The notes: generated by a model from the sequence alone, not told the origin. Positions 9,501-20,200 are shown, numbered from the stretch's first letter. The stretch is DNA of 64,000 nt from Nitzschia sp. DOCU1 (GCA_951394045.1 OX595992.1:2294001-2358000); one strand, 5' to 3'. Numbers and translations are program-made.

Positions 9501-9709
9501 ACCCAGTGGATTTCTTGGATCAATGTTTGTTCGTCCTACCAGCCTGGGTGAATTCTTCATTCCTGCCGTGGTCCTAGAGATGACAGAAAATAGAAAGTTT
9601 CCTCCGTTGTGGTATTAATTGATCCACCGCTCTACGTACCTCTACTGGTACTACCTTTTACCCCTACTCCCGTCCACCTACCAACTATTTCAACACCAAC
9701 GTTCGACCT
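9501..9709. repeat. Degraded tandem copy of the 3' part of the 8552 gene
   Basis: 9501-9560 matches 9165-9230 (shared CCCAGTGGATTTCTTGGATC and GGTGAATTCTTC). 9619-9648 matches 9340-9370 (TTGATCC.CCGCTCT). 9649-9709 matches the post-stop sequence 9434-9494 (TACTACCTTTTA..CCTACTCCCG). The order is conserved with internal deletions and frame loss, so this is a decayed tandem duplication. The rest of 9422-10074 holds no supported gene. Confidence 0.7.
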
Positions 9710-10074
9710 CTCTTCTTTCGCGTGGCATTACCTTCCGAGCCCGCCCCATCTTCGACACCCCTCCCCCGTTCCCGGTATCTAGCAGCCTACCGCGCGTCTA
9801 CCGGTATTGACCTTACCTTCGCCCCTGCGGCCAACCTACCCCTCCTCTCCTACCACGCCACTTGATCCAGTCGAATGTTTCGCTACCAGCCGGGAGGGGA
9901 GAGAGACGGCACACACGAGGAGAGAGTTGGATTTTGACCATGACGACGGTTGGCCTAATACCGTGGGGCATCACTTCATTATACTCTCCAAAGGTCAAAT
10001 CACCTCGAGTCCATCTTTCCCTGATACCTGTTGTTTACCTATTCTGAAATACCCCAACGACGCGAAACCCCAGG

Positions 10075-11323
10075 ATGTTTTCACGATCAATGAGAAATTT
10101 GCCCCAGAAAATAAGGAGGATATGCAATAGCGGTGGTGGGACGTTGCAGAACTTCTACCGCGGAGGCGACACAAGGCTATTGTCGTGGAAGCCGCACCAG
10201 TCTCAATCCTTCACGTCGGGATCCGATCATCATGCCTTTTTTCAGCAACAGTTGGAAGAATTAGAAAAGGAACGCAAATCACTCTTTGGAGACACCTCGT
10301 CGTCTACGGACGACGATTCTCCCGACTTGATTTCGGCTGCCAACAAGTTGCAAGCACCTGTTGCGGCAGAAAAGGACGACGACGACAATGACAGTGACAC
10401 ATCATCATCATCATCTTATCAAGTCGACATGGAAGAACTACACGCCGAACGAGAGGCACTCTTTCAATTTTCCTCGCACGAAAAGCAAGCCTGGGCTACT
10501 CATAGCAGTGACATTAGCGGCAATCCGACTCATACTCGATTATCACCCGATCTCATGAAGAGAATTGAGGAGGCTAGAACAAAAGCTGTTGCTGCTAGCA
10601 CTAGTGATCATGCGGATTCCTCTACTACAGAAGAATCAGGGCCGGCATCATCCTTTGCAGAGTCGCCAGCAACATCACCCCATGACGACTCTACGACAAC
10701 AACAACAGCATTTACTCATTTATCATCCGACCAAAAGTCCATTCACATGGTCAATGTAGGACACAAGCAAGTAACGACGCGAATGGCTCGGGCACAAGCC
10801 AAAGTGATATTACCACCGGAAGTAATGCAAGCCTTTCAACTTGAAGGTTCGTCGTCGTCGGAACTGGTCGGACCCAAAGGTCCCATCTTTGCCACTGCTA
10901 AATTAGCTGGGATCATGGCCGCCAAGTAAGTACGCAATGACGCAACGAACTCGGTACTGCTACTGACGAATGGAGGGATCTCAAACTTGATAATTGCTTC
11001 TTGCTGCTTCTCCTTCATTCGCATCATATTGCAGAAAAACGAGTGATTTGATTCCATTATGTCATCCACTGCCATTAGATCAGGTGCATTTGGAAATTCA
11101 AATGATCAATGGCAATGAAATTTTAATTGATTGTACCTGCCGAGTCACGCACAAGACGGGAGTTGAAATGGAGGCGCTCATGGGAGCATCCGTGGCGGCC
11201 TTGACCATTTATGACATGGTCAAGGCAGTGAGCCATCGAGTCGAAATTACGGATACAAAGTTGATAGCAAAGACGGGAGGGAAAAGGACGGTGGGTGAAG
11301 ATACTAGTGGAGAAGCATCATGA
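10075..11323 (+). CDS. MoaC: Cyclic pyranopterin monophosphate synthase (MoaC/CNX3), two exons
   Basis: Exons 10075-10925 and 11035-11323 (109-bp GTAAGT...TTGCAG intron, splitting a Lys codon) give 379 residues. The C-terminal ~160 residues carry the MoaC signature: MVNVGHKQVTTRMARAQ, KGPIFATAKLAGIMAAKK, DLIPLCHPLPLDQV, GVEMEALMGASVAALTIYDM and an ending with GGKR. The family makes cyclic pyranopterin monophosphate in molybdenum cofactor synthesis, acting after MoaA; in plants CNX3 is mitochondrial. The N-terminus is basic and Arg-rich (MFSRSMRNLPQKIRRI), consistent with mitochondrial import. About 190 residues of Ser/Asp/Glu-rich, coiled-coil-like sequence (two ELEKERKSLF/ELHAEREALF-type units) separate it from the catalytic domain, much longer than in bacterial MoaC (~160 residues). 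Confidence 0.93.
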
Positions 11324-11416
11324 TGAATCTACAGCGAGATGCAATGTTCAGGTCTATTTGCGTCTATGGAGGCACGATGCCATTGTTGTGTTTATCCCCC
11401 ATCCCCATCCCTACTC

Positions 11417-13194
11417 CTAAGCGCCTCGAATGCGGCGGTGAGAGTTGGCAGAGCGTTTGTCTTCAGCGCGACGCCCACCGCTTCCACTTCCAGCTCGATC
11501 CGCAGCCTGGTTGGTGGTGGTGCCATATCCTCCACTCAGCTTGACGGCACCGCCAGCACCTCCACGTCCCTCCCCGAGCTTGTCGCGTCTTTCCCCCATC
11601 ACCATGGGTCGCTGGCATCTTCCAAACACACATCTTCCACTACAACAATCGTCTCCATTATTGCAGCTATTCGCAAATGGATTGCAATTGGGTGGTTGGC
11701 CACCTGGCGTCATGGTCGGGGGAGGAGGTACGGGGCCCAAATCGGCTTGACAGGCATTGCTATCGGAAGAAATACAACCGAATCCAGTTCCAAGATCCAG
11801 CGTTACTTCGTTTCCAAACTTGGCTATAAAGTCGCAGCTCAGAGGAGTGGGATTGTCCTCGGTAAACGTGTTGATGACTTGGACCGAAGGAAGACCAACG
11901 GTGATGACGGGAGCATGTCCCAAGAATGCATTCTCTTGAGTCGCGAATGGTCAGTGGTCCGAAGGTACTAATAGCATACGTGTACGGTGCCTTTGATCAG
12001 CAAATAAAAAAGCAACACGATTTCATGGCGAGACACGTCGTCAGTGCCGTGCCAGCAAGTTTTTGTGACCCACTGCTCATTCGTCGTCGTACCTCTTCCC
12101 CAGCAGTAGTGAAAGTGTTATTTCGAAAAATGACATTTTGAAATATCAAGTTGACGTTCCGACTATGAGCAGTCACAATGCCGGGAAAAGTCGTTCCAAC
12201 GAGACCACTTGGCACACCCACGTTGTTCTGATGAAATCATGGCACAATGTATACAATTTGTTAGTGGACGAGCCACACTCATCAAGCCAGTCACGATCGC
12301 AGTTCATCATCACTGGCTTCTCCTTACTTCAAATACAACCCTGTCGAACGTTACATCAAGCGCTGTTGGAAATGATTCCTCGAGCTGACGATCGTTCTCT
12401 GCATCGTACAGTTCGTCGTGGACCACTTTGCCGGGAGTGTGAGCGTCATTTGGATTTGCCACCAACAAGCTTTCGAATTCTTCTTCAAGACGTCGAAGCA
12501 GGAGCGATCTGAAAAACAGTTGAACGGCTCCACTATTTTCTTGATTCTGTGGTGTTGACACGAGCAAGGGGAAAGGAGGAGAAGGGTTAGAGATTTAGCC
12601 CAAGGCGCGGATTCGCAGTCTATGTATCGACAAAGAAGAGACGAAATTCCATCAGGGCATTGGCGTGCCTTCCAACATTGTACGTACCCGAATGATGCAA
12701 TTCCTGAAAGTGACACTGCCACCTCGTGCAATCATGACTCCTCCACGAACCTGAGACGAAATTGTCAGTCCCTCAAAGACGACATTGGTGTGAACTTGCA
12801 GGACTGGCACCAAGGAAAAGATAGCATAATCTCCACCTTCCAAGACGCAATGGTTGCTAGATTCTCCCGTCTCCCCACACTTGTAAATGACATTGGAACG
12901 AGGACGCAAGGGACTGGATCCGCCCACCAGACTTCCGTCGTGTGCAATCGTAGCAAGCTGAAACATAGTATCGGGACACAGAATGTAGGTCCGAGTCGTG
13001 GTGACGTCTGCGACAGCTGTTTCGAGCGCATTGATTTCATCCAAGTTTGCAAAGCATTCGGTCGACGACGACTCGAGACTACGTTGCAAGTGGGTGTCTT
13101 CATCCGCCGACAACAGTGTCGTAGCAGCACCGGCTGCATGATGCGGCAAAAGAATCATCGAAGCAAGGATACCGGCCACAATAAATTTCTTCAT
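11417..13194 (-). CDS. Secreted beta-helix-like protein with C-terminal cystine-knot motif, four exons
   Basis: Exons on the minus strand are 13194-12688, 12546-12328, 12227-12093 and 11932-11417. All introns are phase 0 (141, 100 and 160 bp), with donors GTACGT, GTAAGG and GTACGA. The product is 458 residues. The start at 13194 (MKKFIVAGILASMILLPHHA) gives a signal peptide; an upstream in-frame ATG at 13200 is equally possible. The body has short beta-strand repeats (NVVFEGLTISSQVRGGVMIA, VTFRNCIIR, NVNLIFQNVIFRNNTF) of the parallel beta-helix/polymorphic-outer-membrane type. A C-terminal block, C-NPFANS-C-NNGDD-CC-SGR-C-VFGR-C, has inhibitor-cystine-knot spacing. Predicted extracellular; function unknown. 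The splice sites were chosen by eye and could shift slightly. Confidence 0.65.
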
Positions 13195-13847
13195 GGTCAT
13201 TCTCACCACAGTCAACAGAAGAATCATTGGCGCAAAGAACATGGCCGCCACCAATCTTCTCGTGATCGTCACTGTCATTCTTACAACTATCTGAAACAAC
13301 GGCAGTCCAAGCAATGGATAATAGAGAGACGCAAGGTTCCAAGAGCAACGACGTCTGGGAACGAATGAAACAAGAGTGAGAAGCAGCGCCGTGAGTTGAC
13401 TGTTCCACTGGGTGCCCTGGCACTGGGAATGCAAGAGAAAAATGAAAAGCATCGACTCACTCCTCACTCATTTCGAAAAAGTGTCCTTGGAGGGAAATGG
13501 TGATGGCTTGGCTGATTTAACGACTAAAAAACGGCAATCTCCAAACGATCGCGCGCGATGATCCATCCGGGACTAACCTCTTGCAGGATCCAATAGTGAG
13601 CATTCAATCGTAGTAGTCAATTCGCGTTGTTTCTTCGAACTATGTTGCGATGGCTCTTTTCGACGTAAGGCTGCTGCGACAGCGTAATTCCTTATGCGAC
13701 TCTGTAGCTCCGGTATGTAGCATGTAAATATTGCGGCGATGTGTACTAATTCCTAAAAGAATAGGTACTAAAATGGACGGCACTTTTAACAATTATTACT
13801 ACTAGCAAGTTATGAAAGGTTGTTCAATCTCCAAATGGTCGTATCCA
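13195..13847. other. Intergenic between two minus-strand secreted-protein genes
   Basis: The frame of the upstream exon stays open to 13467 but contains hydrophobic repeated sequence without support as coding. Nothing else recognisable. Confidence 0.4.
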
Positions 13848-15155
13848 CTACAACCCACGAATATTTTCTGCTCCACCCAGCAAATTACGGACGCCTACCT
13901 GGGCCGAACCACCGCGAGTTCCACTAAGCTTGGGACGAAAGCCAGTGGAGCTTCTTCGGAGGCATTTGCCGTCATAGCAGCGATTGCTGCAACACTCGAA
14001 ATGTTCCGAGCAAGGCAAACCGAACTCGGTGCACGTTAGAGGGCCATCAAGCTGGCATCCTGCTGTGATGACAGGTGTTGTCGGTCCCTGGCACTCCATG
14101 CTGCACGACATGTCGTCCAACTCGCAACAACTATGGAAAGTGTCATCACAATAGTTGTAGCACGCATCCGGCCCGCAGCCTTCCACGGGTTCCTGAACAG
14201 CTGTCAAAATAGGACAGTTATCAGTATTAGCTTGCATCATGCATCCTTCCGGGCGTAGGGTCGGCTCGGGGGCTGGTGGGGTTGGAGCCTGCTCAACCGG
14301 CTGTTTGAAGGGATCAATCTGACATCCAGAAACAATATCAATCTCCGGATCTGATCCACCTGGGCATTGTACTGCACAGCTTTCGCCGTATTTGCAGCAA
14401 CCAGAGAATTCGCCCAAACAGAAACTGAGACAAGGGCAGTCAGGATCGAAACTCATATCCTTTGTCAGTTCAGCGCACTGGTCCACATTCGTCTGCAGTG
14501 CACAAACTTGATTTGGGACGTCTTGAGGATTGCAAACCGTTTTGATCTGGTTGTTTCCAACATATTCACAAGAGCACGTCTGCTCGATATCGAACTCGTC
14601 CACAAAGGTAATGTTTTCACCGGATCGTGCACAAATAAATTTCTGCTCGTTTGTGTAGAATGGGCAGTAAGGGCATCGGATCTTATCATCTTCAAAAAGA
14701 CCACTGCAAAAGCAAGGCCAGTCAGCAATGTCCCCGCATGGACTTGTGAGTAAGCCTCCGAAGCTGTCCCCTTCCTCGAACTCAAGCATCGTTCCATTCT
14801 TCAGGTTCGCAACGCAAACTGGCTCGGGGGTCGGGTCCACGACGTCATCCAGTCGGCAACCTGCAGTTGGAATGATATTGACGTCTCCACAATCAACGTT
14901 ACAATCTTCATCGTCAACACCACAGCAACCCACGTACTCATCACCACAGAACTGGTAGCAGTTGCATCCCTCCTCGGGCTCCACCGCCGCTGACGCAAGC
15001 AGGCTAGGACACCGGCTGATGCCGATCTGAACTGGACAGGAGGCTGCCTGAAGTTGCCGCCTTAGTTGAGGTTGTCCTTGCCGACCCGCAACCTTTTCCG
15101 AACCTTTTACATGTAGTACAAACGTTAGCCAAACGATGAGACGAAACATCATCAT
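13848..15155 (-). CDS. Secreted Cys-rich repeat protein ending in a cystine-knot motif
   Basis: The ATG cluster at 15155-15147 (MMMFRLIVWLTFVLHVKG) gives a signal peptide and a 435-residue product; the frame is open to 15350 but upstream sequence is not signal-like. It holds three ~45-residue Cys modules (CPSLL...CNCYQFCGDEYVGCC..., CAELT...CPCLSFCLGEFSGCC..., CPILT...ACYNYCDDTFHSCC...), each followed by a ..GC.(L/I)D. element. A different Cys segment lies between modules 1 and 2 and a Pro/Glu linker before module 3. The C-terminus has CTEFGLPCSEHFECCSNRC, then YDGKC, identical in Cys spacing to the motifs at 11.6 and 38.3 kb. Likely extracellular or cell-wall associated. No enzymatic family recognised. 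Confidence 0.75.
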   Translation of the reverse strand: MMMFRLIVWLTFVLHVKGSEKVAGRQGQPQLRRQLQAASCPVQIGISRCPSLLASAAVEPEEGCNCYQFCGDEYVGCCGVDDEDCNVDCGDVNIIPTAGCRLDDVVDPTPEPVCVANLKNGTMLEFEEGDSFGGLLTSPCGDIADWPCFCSGLFEDDKIRCPYCPFYTNEQKFICARSGENITFVDEFDIEQTCSCEYVGNNQIKTVCNPQDVPNQVCALQTNVDQCAELTKDMSFDPDCPCLSFCLGEFSGCCKYGESCAVQCPGGSDPEIDIVSGCQIDPFKQPVEQAPTPPAPEPTLRPEGCMMQANTDNCPILTAVQEPVEGCGPDACYNYCDDTFHSCCELDDMSCSMECQGPTTPVITAGCQLDGPLTCTEFGLPCSEHFECCSNRCYDGKCLRRSSTGFRPKLSGTRGGSAQVGVRNLLGGAENIRGL

Positions 15156-15658
15156 TGAACGTTTGTTTGCTTCAATTATAAACTTCGGCAGCGATGAGGC
15201 ACAAGAATAACTAATGAGAAAGGAGTGGAGGTAGTTTGCGACTCCGCCGAAAAGGAGATTCTTACAAGAATAAATGACGGAAACGGGAAGGTGGGGACTG
15301 CCGCCATGACGCGAGAGTGCGCCACGGGGTCTTGTGTGGCAGAAAACCAAGAGGCAGTGTCTATCTCATAGAGGGACTGGATTTAATTTTCAACGGCCTT
15401 TTTGCGACAAAAATTGCGTCGATAAACGAGCTCACAGGACGTCGTAGTGACATACTGGTAGCCCCCCTACCAGGTACACACGATACTGATATGCTCTTTC
15501 TGTACTTCAAGTTAGAACTGTAGAATCCTACGAAGCTGGTACTTGACTTCAAAAAATGAGCCTGCCCACCCCATATTTTCGTTTCCCGCCCAAATTATCG
15601 GCGGCTTTTGCTAGCTACCGACGATGACACTCTACCCTCAATAGAAGCTGTCGTTCCA

Positions 15659-15739
15659 GGAGATTCGTGGCCCTTAAGGTTTCTATGCCATCTTAAAGTA
15701 CCTAAGAAGGCATAGAAACCTTAAGGGCCACGAATCTCC
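15659..15739. repeat. Perfect 31-bp inverted repeat with 19-nt loop
   Basis: Arm 15659-15689 (starts GGAGATTCGTGGCCC, ends TTTCTATGCC) is exactly reverse-complementary to 15709-15739. The spacer is 19 nt (ATCTTAAAG...). A transcript would form a 31-bp hairpin. Candidates are a short-hairpin RNA precursor or the remains of a foldback transposon. No flanking target duplication is evident. Confidence 0.9.
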
Positions 15740-16239
15740 AAGGTCCGCAATGGTGAAATCTGCAGCAGCAGAAAGTACGGATAGATTATTACGTGGTAAG
15801 CGAGTCAACTGAGTCTAAAAGCTGATTAGACTCACTCGACTCATTTCTAAGTGGCCGATATCGCTCCGGCGAGCAAAGCGACTGGTCCTCTTCGGTCGCC
15901 AAGGTATGCCTTGATATCATTATGATGTTATTGCATTACTAAGGGGATAAACAACATAGCCGACATGGACTCTAATCGTCCTCAACGTTGCCCTGGTGCC
16001 GCCATCGTCGAAAATATCGCACGGTGCTTACGCAACGAAATTTTAATTGTACTGAGGCTACGTAGCCTACGTAAATTACCCCGCAATTGGAAAGAGCTAC
16101 GTACGAGATATTTACGATAATACCAGGTAGTACGATACCAGGTACTCCTATGCAAGCAGCCTCTGTGTAGCTGAGGGTAACTTGCCACACTGACGGATGG
16201 GGAAATGAAAAATACTATGAGGTCGAAACCGATTCGGCA

Positions 16240-17075
16240 CGCAGTGCTTGGAACTTATGCCGCCCCTTATCGTTTCCGAGAAGTGCATGCACTTCTCGTT
16301 CTCGGAAAACTCGTGCGCACCGTCCTTATGGGGCCATTTCCGAGAACGAGAAGCAAAAAACTTCTCGGGAGAACTACGAGAAGATGCCTCACTTCTCGGG
16401 AGCCCGAGAAGATTTCTGAGAAGTGCATTTTAGGAATCCTGTTAGTCCGTCACACACAATTACCACTATTCATCACGACACAACGTCCTTCCATTGCCAT
16501 GATACCCTTTGCTCAAATGGTTTCATGGAGAACGAACATCAGAAGGCTGTAAGACTTCATTTAGACTTAATTTTAATTCAATATCCATTATCCATTAGAC
16601 TTCGTTTTCACTGGAGACATCCGTGGAGCTCATTGTGTAGGCAAGAAAGCACAGGGTTTGTTGTCACTCTTTCATCATCCTCTTTCCGCCGGAAAACTGA
16701 GTCTTACTACCTGATTGAATATTACCATCAGTTCTCTTTTGTTCTTCTTTTTTGATATGGTTGTAAATTTTTTATTGTAATGAAGAGCGTCGCCAGGATT
16801 GTTACTACCAGCATGGCAATGACGGTGAAACGAAGATGTGACGGGAGGTGACAAAATATTGTCGGACCCGTTTGACCCAATATGACCCATTCGACGAAAT
16901 TTAGCAGACCCATTCGACTATTATTTTTCGTGTTCTCGTTCTCGTGAACCATAAAAGGACGGAGACGCACGAGAAGTTCTCCGAGAAGTGAATGCACTTC
17001 TCGGGAGCACTTCTCGGAAATGGGTTCTCGGACCATAAGGGAGGGCCTTAGCATAAGTATTCCACGCAGAGCTTC
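16240..17075. mobile_element. Non-autonomous fold-back element with TTCTCGG-rich arms
   Basis: The left arm (about 16240-16345) and right arm (about 16945-17075) are imperfect reverse complements over ~100 bp. Shared blocks include ACTTATGC, CCTTAT, TTTCCGAGAAG, a GTGCATGCACTTCTC-type palindrome (GTGAATGCACTTCTC on the right) and CGCACGAG...GGACGG. Each arm is itself packed with CGAGAAGT/ACTTCTCG palindromes. The ~600-bp centre has no coding capacity. Boundaries are approximate because the arms are degenerate. Confidence 0.65.
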
Positions 17076-17143
17076 AAATTTAGCGTAAGTATTCCACGCA
17101 GAGCTTCAAATTTAGCATAAGTATGATACGCAGAGCTACGAAT
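17048..17143. repeat. Tandem repeat, three 32-bp units
   Basis: Units 17048-17079, 17080-17111 and 17112-17143 share TTAGC(A/G)TAAGTAT..., then CGCAGAGCT. The first two units differ at one position; the third is more diverged. The unit sequence coincides with the right terminus of the fold-back element, as if its end had been amplified. Confidence 0.85.
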
Positions 17144-17224
17144 TTAGCTTCACCCGCGCATCGCGTTGCTTCCGAACCACGCACAATAACACAACAATAG
17201 CCAAAACAGTGGCGAACGCGGCTG

Positions 17225-17490
17225 TTCCGAAATCGCGTGGTTGCAAAATAGTGTGCAACTGCGTGTTGTGAAATCTCGGGAAATCACCTGGAGGTACAAA
17301 AGCGCGTCTTGCGAAATCGCGGTGTGGTGCGAAATGGCTTCTTATGAAATCTTGTTTTACGAAATTGCTTCTTGTGAAGTCTTAGGAAATTGCGTAGTGT
17401 TACGAAAGCGAGTGGTGCGAAATCGCGTCTTATGAAATATTGTGTTCCGAAAAGCGTGCATTGCGAAATCTAGTGTGACGAAAGCGCGTG
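17225..17490. repeat. Degenerate short-period repeat field (GCGAAATCGCG-like)
   Basis: About a dozen variants of T(G/A)CGAAATCGCGT separated by TTCTTATG or GTGGTG-like spacers, period ~15-25 bp. One frame (17241-17435) stays open as a repetitive CEIA/WCEMASYEI peptide, which I take to be a by-product of the repeat. Confidence 0.6.
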
Positions 17491-17838
17491 CTCTACTAGC
17501 TACGGATAGTACTTGTGTCGTCTACTGGGGCCGTGAATTAGCGTAATGTTAATGATAATGCTCTGGCTAGCACTCGCGTCGTTGACGCCGACGCCCCCGC
17601 CGCTATAGTCAATTAGTAACATAACAAGACGACAGAGCAAGAACATTAGCAGTGATGTGGCTGGCATCGCTATTGCTCTCGCAGATCTAGCTAGCTAGAG
17701 TAGTGGTGTTATTCGTTGAGTGAATGTAGTCATACAGCTCGAGGAGCATGCAGCTTACAGATCTTTCAGAGAGATCCAAAGCGATCCTCGTGGCTGTCTC
17801 GGCAAGAAGAGTAGCAAGGATCTCAGTTTACCAGAAAA

Positions 17839-17861
17839 TGATTCCGCGCTTCGCGCGGAAT
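17839..17861. repeat. Perfect 10-bp palindrome with TTC loop
   Basis: GATTCCGCGC-TTC-GCGCGGAATC. The GC-rich hairpin has no U-run after it, so it is not a bacterial-type terminator. Confidence 0.85.
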
Positions 17862-18344
17862 CGAGCTAATCAAAATCTCATCCGTCAGTGCGGAAAATTT
17901 GCCGTAGCTGAATGGTCATGACTCCTTTGGGACCCAAATTCACGGACCCTCCTACTAGTAGCTGCCGATACGATCGATTCTGTCGCGGATTCAACTCTCC
18001 TCCTGCTAACTATCGTCATGCTTGTGCTAGCTAGTGTTATTCGTACCCGAGAAGTCTCGGCCTGATACTAGTTGTGCCACGTTTGACTCTGACCATCGCT
18101 GCTGGTTGTGTCAATCCAATTGCACACTATCATCGAGGATATGGTCAGCGACGCGATATTCTAATACCTTAGAGCCCTACCAGGCACGATGCGAACATAG
18201 TATTTCTAAGCTTGACTTCAGTTCCCTATGAATTTAAACGCCTGTCACGGTGTGATGGGGTGACCGGGATCAGTCTAGTTGGTGGCAATTACAAGATGTA
18301 ATAACTATGGAAAAAGACGGGGTTTTCTTGTCCTCGTGGTCTTT

Positions 18345-19337
18345 TTAAAGACCGGCGTCAACGTCAACTTCAACAAAGTCCCAGTCGGCGCTCAATTCGT
18401 ACGGGTTGACTTCTCTGGCCACATCCATACCCAAGAGAATCTTCTCGCCCCACAAAACTTGGTTGCCGGCACTTGTTGTGTATGCCATGAGAATAACATC
18501 TCTACTCCCAACTTCTCCCGTCGAACAGACGGAGTTGAACAAGTAAGGGCTACCGCTGTCAAGAAATCCCATAATGGCTGCAAATGGGCTCAAACAGTCC
18601 ACTAGCCCGTTGATCGTATCACCAATGGCTTGACTTGTCTGGTCGGCCCAGCAATCGAAGGCTTGGGCAGGAGATTCAGGGTTCTCAGGAACGCAAAGCC
18701 CGGTATCAATGTGACGCATTTGGAATAATGCGGAATCTTGCAACTCGACGAATTCCCAAAGAGCAGACGCCCCTGCGGCCTCACAGTCTGCCACTGTCAC
18801 CACATCTCCAGGAACGTACGAGATGCACGAAGAGTTAGTTTGGATTTGATAAACTGCAGCAGCGCTCTCGGTCAGGTTGACGGGCGCTACATTACCGGCT
18901 TCGGTATTGTCGGGAAAGGCATTGAAATCAGGCCCTGCTTCAACAGGCCACGTGGCGTTGATTGTGAGAAACGCAGCGCCCTCGGAACTGTCCTTGGCAG
19001 AGGCTCCTATTCCCTTTCCTTTCGGCTCACTTGTATCTTCAATACGAGTGTCCAAGCCGTCAATGGGGTCGGCCTCCTTCCCTTTTCCCTTTCCTGGTTT
19101 GGGCGTTGGGGTCATAGTGGGAAGATCCTCAACACGAGTGTCCAAGCCTTCAACGGGGTCGACAGCTGGTGCCCCTTCTTCTATTTCATCGCCTCCTTTT
19201 CCCATGCCCTTTTCCTTCAATCGACGAGATCGACCATTGAGTCGTCGATGGGATGCTCCCCGAATCGCCTCGGCAGTCAGGGGCATCGTCGTGGCCAGAA
19301 ACGCCAGGGACAACAAGAAAGACTTTGACAGGAGCAT
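18345..19337 (-). CDS. Secreted protein with duplicated linker and lectin-like C-terminal half
   Basis: 330 residues from the ATG at 19337. MLLSKSFLLSLAFLATTMPLTAEA is a clear signal peptide. A basic RRLNGRSRRLKEKG stretch follows, then two copies of a D-P-(V/I)-(E/D)-GLDTR-(V/I)-ED unit with KGKGK linkers (residues ~60-110), corresponding to repeated DNA near 19045-19165. The C-terminal ~190 residues contain FQMRHIDTGLCVPENP...FDCWAD, resembling a ricin-B/beta-trefoil repeat (GLC...C), plus paired Cys and N-glycosylation sequons (NATW, NLTE, NSSC). Predicted extracellular, possibly carbohydrate-binding; the lectin assignment is tentative. Confidence 0.7.
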   Translation of the reverse strand: MLLSKSFLLSLAFLATTMPLTAEAIRGASHRRLNGRSRRLKEKGMGKGGDEIEEGAPAVDPVEGLDTRVEDLPTMTPTPKPGKGKGKEADPIDGLDTRIEDTSEPKGKGIGASAKDSSEGAAFLTINATWPVEAGPDFNAFPDNTEAGNVAPVNLTESAAAVYQIQTNSSCISYVPGDVVTVADCEAAGASALWEFVELQDSALFQMRHIDTGLCVPENPESPAQAFDCWADQTSQAIGDTINGLVDCLSPFAAIMGFLDSGSPYLFNSVCSTGEVGSRDVILMAYTTSAGNQVLWGEKILLGMDVAREVNPYELSADWDFVEVDVDAGL

Positions 19338-20200
19338 ATTACAATCTTTGATCGTAAGAAACGATTATAATAGAAAGTGGTTAGTTTGTGTCAGTAACGA
19401 ATGGCGAAAACAAGTGTGCGGGCTCCTAAATTTGCAAAGGAAGCTTCCATCGCCGCACTTCTCTTCTCGAGCAAGAGTAACGGCGATCCGTTCGCCCGGC
19501 GCGGCTCGTTTCAGTTGATGTGCCGGCTCGATGGATATTTCTTTTTATATAGTTTGTATAAATAATTAACGCTGTCACAACGTTTTTGTAGCGGGCCGAC
19601 ATGCTCGCTTTCAGAAATCAACGTCTGCCGATACACATACTGCCTGACGTATGCTCGCGGGCAAAAAAATAAATTTTGTGCGTAATCTACCGGCAACAGG
19701 TATTCGTAGAAATTGGTACAAAATGTACACAAATTCGAGCCGGCCGACCTCAATTCGCCGGCGAACCCTGTAGAATCTACGTGGTAATCCTGGTACTGGC
19801 CAAACCCGCTACCGGTTCGGATTACCAATATGAAAAACCGTCTTGCGGTCGCGAGTTGGAAGTTCGTACCGCGCGATGCACCGCGGTGAAAATGGTAATC
19901 CGACTGGTCTACCGAATTGCCTTTTGGTAAGCCAGCGGTAATCCACCAGTAAGCCAAACCGCCGGTTATTTTGTCGTTTCTATTCAATAGTGTTTATATA
20001 GATATGAATAAATTTTGTCTCGCTGATTCCAAACACACATGCTACCTCTCGGTCGGATTACCATTTTGCTTACCGAATTGCATACCGGTATGCCTACCGG
20101 TAGTAAGCAAATTTGTAGCCATGTGAACAACTCACATCTATTGTTCCGATCATTGATGATCTTGTACTGACTGTAGTAACACATAGTTTAGACGAAACCT
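19338..20200. other. AT-rich intergenic with scattered inverted fragments
   Basis: No gene supported. AAAATGGTAATCCGAC occurs at about 19890 and in inverse orientation at about 20053. Related GGTAAGCC/GGCTTACC and ACCGGTA pieces are scattered from 19780 to 20110, suggesting decayed inverted-repeat elements. TATATAG-rich sequence lies at about 19545 and 19990. Confidence 0.4.

Larger units (their letters stand above)
15156..18344. other. Gene-poor, repeat-rich interval
   Basis: 3.2 kb without a supported gene. It contains a perfect inverted repeat (15659-15739), a fold-back element (about 16240-17075), a 3x32-bp tandem repeat, a field of degenerate GCGAAATC-type repeats (17225-17490) and a small perfect palindrome (17839). 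Short ORFs here overlap these repeats. Confidence 0.7.

Noticed and set aside
17241..17435. 64-codon repetitive peptide ORF
   Set aside because: Created by the GCGAAATC repeat field; no independent coding evidence.
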